NCBI GenBank assembly: GCA_963693315.1
Contig: OY856187.1
Span: 45,284,235 to 45,348,234, forward strand
DNA length: 64,000 nt
Source of the DNA: Diogma glabrata
Lineage: Eukaryota; Arthropoda; Insecta; Diptera; Cylindrotomidae
Direction: 5' to 3'
The notes under the pieces were generated by a model, which was not told the origin of the DNA, did not search any database, and saw nothing but the letters and a program-made list of their open reading frames with translations. Below are positions 60,020 to 64,000 of this stretch, piece by piece; the stretch's first letter is position 1; every line of letters starts with the position of its first letter. A program made the position numbers and the translations under genes.

Positions 60020-62636
60020 TTAAATTCCAAAAGCGCAGATATGGTTATTCATAATTGGGAAAATTAAACTTAAATTTGCATTCGTTTGAAGAACGTTGAA
60101 CTACCTGTGGATGAAGTACCGTGGTCAAGTCCTAAATTGTGTTTCAAAAACTGTTAAACAATCCATCAAAACTGTTAGACCATAAAAACGACTTTTTAAA
60201 TTGTATAAATCAACATTTTATAATACATTTCTATTGTTCTTTAAACTTATCTCTCATAATGAAAAGAAATTTTTAAATAGCCATCGTAAATCTTTTCTAT
60301 TGTTGAAAAATAATTTTTTAATAGCCAAGAATAAAAAAATATATTATCTTTTATTATTTAATTGCATCATGCAAATAATCATCACAGACGATAATTTTCT
60401 TTTATTTTACATTAAATGTCAAAGAAATAAATAATTGTTAAAATTATTTCTAATTATTTATCTAAATTTGTATTGAAAGCGAAATCAATCAATTAGCGTG
60501 CATATTATAAGCGGAAAGTGTGACTTCATTTTGATAGTTCAGTAATCTGAATAAGATTTTAGTTTTTAAAGTAAAAATTAAAGTAAAATTTTAGTTTTTT
60601 CAGTTTTTATGGTAACAGCTGCAATAATTATGGGTAGATTACTTTTGATTGATGTCAATAACTGTGAGATGATTCGTGAGAAATGCGTTACATAAGTATA
60701 TAATTTCAACATTATTTCACAGCTTCAAAATTTGAGTGTTGTTCTTGACGTTTATTATCACGAAGAAACCCGTGGGGTCCGGAGGATATTTATTTTATTT
60801 TGTTACAGTTAGTTCCACATAAACTAACGGCAATTAAATTCGTGAATTGTTTCATGGCAATCCGTTTATGTCAAAATAAACAATCCTATAATCCCCCGCC
60901 TTACAAATCCTATTTATTCAAGAAAAGAGATTAACGCATCTTAGTAATAATGTCAAAAACAAAACATTTCTTATTAATTATTGTGACTTTTCAATCATAA
61001 TGTTAAACTTTAAAAAGACACGATTACACAACTTTTAAATAAAAAAAGTGTCGTAGGTTGATTTTGTGTAAAAGCTTTGTTGTTGCCTTTCATACTTATT
61101 TTTTATGTAAAAGAAAGATAGAAAAACATACACGCAAAGATGAGCTTTGAATTAACAATAATGATGTTGTTGTGAAAGGCATATTTGTTTTTTGAAAGAT
61201 AAGGTAAAATCAAAATGATTTATTCGTTAGTTTTTAGTTTTTGATATGGATTTAAAATGTCACTGTATGTTTGCAATTTTATGTAGGCAATGAAATTCGT
61301 GAGAAAAATGTTAATAAATTGATTAATCGTCGTTTGACGGAACATAACTTTAACTAGCTAAATAGAGTTAAGCTTAGTCGTAAAATATTTACTTTATCCA
61401 TTTATATATCATTCAACTTACACAACACTAAACTATCGGTCATCTCCAAAAGAAATAAATTCACATGTTTTTTCCTAAAATGTAAAACCCATGAAACGTG
61501 CTAATAACACAGTGGATACAATTTCTTAAAATTTTAACTAATTTAGATAAAAAAATTATCATTTATTCAAACATGGATAGTAGACAAACCTATGATGAAT
61601 ATTTAATTAAATTAGTTTTAAGAGTTTACCTAAACTAACCTTGAGATTAAACAGATGAATCCTGTTTCGAATTAATTATAATTCAGCAACATATAGAGTT
61701 CGTAAGAAATTTGTACTATTAATAATAATTTGGATTTTTATCTTGTTGACTTGAGACGGATGATACAACCTGAGAGGAATTATAATTGGCATTAAAAAAA
61801 ATTATGATTTAAGGTTGAAAATAAAGACAAAAAGTTTATAGTTTACATTACAGTTACAATTTAATAACATTAAAACATTTGATATGTTTTTCAATTAAAA
61901 TATTTATTAGTCATAAAAAGCCATTAAATAAGAGTCACAATGTAGATAATTCAAGCCTATGGTAGATTAGTTTAACAAAGTTAACAGTAATACAGTTTGT
62001 CAGAGCAGGTGTGTAGCTGTAATATTAATAAAAACATAAATTTCAATTTTATCCAACGACATTCCATAATCGAACTTTAAAAGGGTATTCCGCCAAATTA
62101 ATTGCTTGAATTTTAGCACTCAGCATACATAATCATTCCAATGATTCCTATTTCGCTGAGTTAATCCAACTTAAGAATTTGTTGATATTTATTCGCTTAA
62201 TTTTAGTGTTTCTCTTCGTCTTTATTTATTTTAAACAATGACAAAAAAATGGATCACTGTAACCTCTTTTGTGACAATGAAAAAAAAATCGATCACCTCT
62301 TTTGAATCTTCACTGTCATGTTAACATATGCTTCGGTTGTTATGTCTTTATATTATGATTTTATGGGAAGATAATGGAATTGAAGGTCACTGTGAGGAAA
62401 CATTCGGTTGCCACAAAAGAGGTTGTAATAGTCAAATTTTTTCCAGTATATCTTTTGAGCCAATATGTAAGTTTTTTAAAGTATAAGTGTTCTTTTATAA
62501 TTATAGTGATCCAATACAATTTTTCTCCAAAACCAATTTGATCCTAATAAACGATAACTTTTTGAACTGTTAAATAATAAAATATTTTTAGAACAGTTAA
62601 GCTTCTCAAAAACAACAACAGTATATATTCCGTCTA
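60020..62636. other. Unassigned AT-rich DNA
   Basis: No gene, element terminus or tandem array recognised. A 77-codon plus frame at 60201 is Lys/Phe/Ile-rich without a motif. Confidence 0.5.
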
Positions 62637-63095
62637 TTACAAAATGTTCATTATATTGTTTGTTTGACGTTCTTCCTGTTTGGTCTATGTATAATATTTA
62701 TTACAATTCTGAAAACTCAATTTATTTATATTTGAATAGTTTTCTAAATGTGCGTTTTAGCTTTTTGTACAGTCCTGTTGCTTAAATTTATTTTGTTTTA
62801 AGTCTTCAATTGAAATTAATAATATCTAAGATTGCTGAGTGCTTTATTTATTTATTGAAGAAACTTACGTATACACATGGAACTACGTTTGACAAAGCGT
62901 ATCTCGGACATTACAAAATGTTCTTTATATTGTTTGTTTTGTGTTCTTTCTGTTTGGTCTATATATAAGATTTAGTGCAAATCTGAAAATTACTTTTGTT
63001 TATACCTGTAGATTTGACTAAATGTGTTTTTGATTTTGTGCACAAATTTGTTGTTTAAATTTATTTCTTTTGATTTTTTATTTGAAATTATTAAA
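62637..63095 (+). repeat. Diverged direct repeat, ~185 bp, 273 bp apart
   Basis: 62637-62820 and 62910-63095 share ATTACAAAATGTTC, ATATTGTTTGTTT, CTGTTTGGTCTAT, CTGAAAA, TTGCTTAAATTTATTT-type words and TTGAAATTA in the same order with many substitutions. Confidence 0.8.
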
Positions 63096-63477
63096 ATGTT
63101 ATTTAAAAAATATAACATAATAAATACAAAAATGATGTGTATTTTTCCCATTTCTTTCATTCTTTTTGTTGTCTAATATTTTTTTTAAACTGATAGATTT
63201 TTTTTGAAAAATTATATTCAAAAAACTAAAAACGTTTATTTAAATTTGTCTATCAACAATTTTCATAATCAAAATTGAAATTACTATGCATGGACTATTG
63301 GCAAACCAATTTTAGTTTTGTTCCTGCAAATTTGTAAAACAAATTTGCTTTTTATCTCTTATTTTATTTTTATTTTCCCTATCCTATCACGAAATATTGG
63401 CCTATGTCATATTTTATATGTGATAGGATTTATGGTTTAGTTATCCATTACTTAACAAAAAAATATTAAAAAAAAAA
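63096..63477. other. Unassigned segment
   Basis: Contains one small inverted pair, ATCCTATCAC / GTGATAGGAT (63381-63429). Nothing else recognised. Confidence 0.5.
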
Positions 63478-63627
63478 CAAAAAAAAAAACAGATTTGCGT
63501 CCATTAACATCCTTAGAACGCATGTTGTTGTGGGACCTTGGTCTTAAAAGGTTTTTATGTGTTGTTGTGACACATATTGTAATGCCTACTACACATCACA
63601 TTTTATTAAAAAAAAAAAAAAAAAAAT
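63478..63627 (+). repeat. Possible retroposon tail ending in poly(A)
   Basis: A ~130-bp segment of more balanced composition (CAGATTTGCGTCCATTAACA to CACATCACATTTTATT) lies between an A-rich tract and an 18-19-nt poly(A) run. It could be a short retroposed 3' fragment; no duplication or family was recognised. Confidence 0.35.
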
Positions 63628-63714
63628 ATATGTATACATAAAATATCGAATAGCTTATCATTAGTATTTATTTATAACAAGTCTTGTAGGACCAAAACTG
63701 GAGATGATTTGAGA

Positions 63715-64000
63715 TCATTTGAATATCTCAATTTTTATTAAAAACAGGGCAAAATATGATCGGAGAAGTAATAGTCCCTGGGCCCACGCCGATTTCATTT
63801 GATGATTGCCACATATTTTATACTTCGTGAGGTGCCTGTCCTTGATGAGTCCGAAAACTTTTGTTCTGCCATTTTCCTCGATCCGGTCGCGTTTTCGTTC
63901 GGCAAGCTCCGAAAAATGCCGATTGCCCAGGATCTTGTCAATTTTATTTTTTAGAACACGAGAATAGCCTTGTCCAATCAAAATGTGTCTGCTATTGTCG
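63715..64000 (-). CDS. Terminal exon of an unidentified gene (cut by window end)
   Basis: The minus strand is open from the window edge through 94 codons to TGA at 63715. It reads DNSRHILIGQGYSRVLKNKI, then LAERKRDRIEENGRTKVF, GLIKDRHLTKYKICGNHQ, and ends in a hydrophobic LLLLRSYFALFLIKIEIFK. Base composition (near 45 percent GC) and codon choice differ sharply from the flanks, as expected for constrained coding sequence. An AATAAA signal on the minus strand (63672-63667) lies about 45 bases past the stop. No splice donor was seen within it. No domain recognised; it is basic and mixed helical. A decayed transposon-protein end is an alternative. Confidence 0.5.
   Translation of the reverse strand, partial: DNSRHILIGQGYSRVLKNKIDKILGNRHFSELAERKRDRIEENGRTKVFGLIKDRHLTKYKICGNHQMKSAWAQGLLLLRSYFALFLIKIEIFK

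Overview
The window is AT-rich, spliceosomal-eukaryote DNA, most likely from an arthropod and probably an insect. The evidence is an intact PHD-finger LINE, several hAT-type elements with 8-bp target duplications, a tRNA-derived SINE, Ty3/gypsy debris and short exon-like pieces separated by tens of kilobases. I could not fix the species. There is no bacterial operon, rRNA gene, functional tRNA gene or CRISPR array. Almost everything identifiable is mobile-element DNA, much of it nested.

Layout. 1-2.3 kb: a copy of a dispersed repeat (family A) split by a 1.6-kb family B element. 5.87-7.36 kb: a complete non-autonomous hAT-like element with an 8-bp duplication and a GC-richer core. 8.8-10.15 kb: a family B end fragment abutting an element with ~80-bp inverted ends. 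11.1-14.9 kb: remains of a hAT transposase. 15.9-19.3 kb: second family B copy, then family A. 21.2 kb: Ty3/gypsy integrase remnant. 21.73-27.62 kb: a long-TIR element whose right arm was invaded by a 3.7-kb hAT-like element (8-bp duplication ACAAAAAT); the invader carries a LINE fragment, a 658-bp foldback and a family A copy. 27.6-33.4 kb: further family A copies holding a small MITE, a 440-bp near-perfect palindrome, a higher-order tandem repeat and other insertions. 33.5-35.4 kb: another nested repeat.

36-41 kb holds the few host-gene candidates: a broken SLC18B1-like MFS transporter start (+), a convincing but unidentified terminal exon (-), and a LINE relic. 42.0-44.4 kb is a hAT-like element containing a second hAT-like element, both with perfect 8-bp duplications. 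46.4-47.7 kb has hairpin elements. 48,785-53,582 is a full-length, apparently intact two-ORF LINE with poly(A) and a 20-bp target duplication. A tRNA-SINE and a family A copy containing a triple hairpin follow. 58.5-59.76 kb is a family A copy running into a 7-bp satellite. The last 286 bases look like the terminal exon of an unidentified minus-strand gene.

The LINE supplies its own ORF1 (RNA binding) and ORF2 (endonuclease and reverse transcriptase) and could in principle mobilise SINEs. The hAT-like elements encode no intact transposase here and would depend on one made elsewhere. No new multigene system was found. The most informative content is the insertion archaeology, where host arms and target duplications give the order of events.
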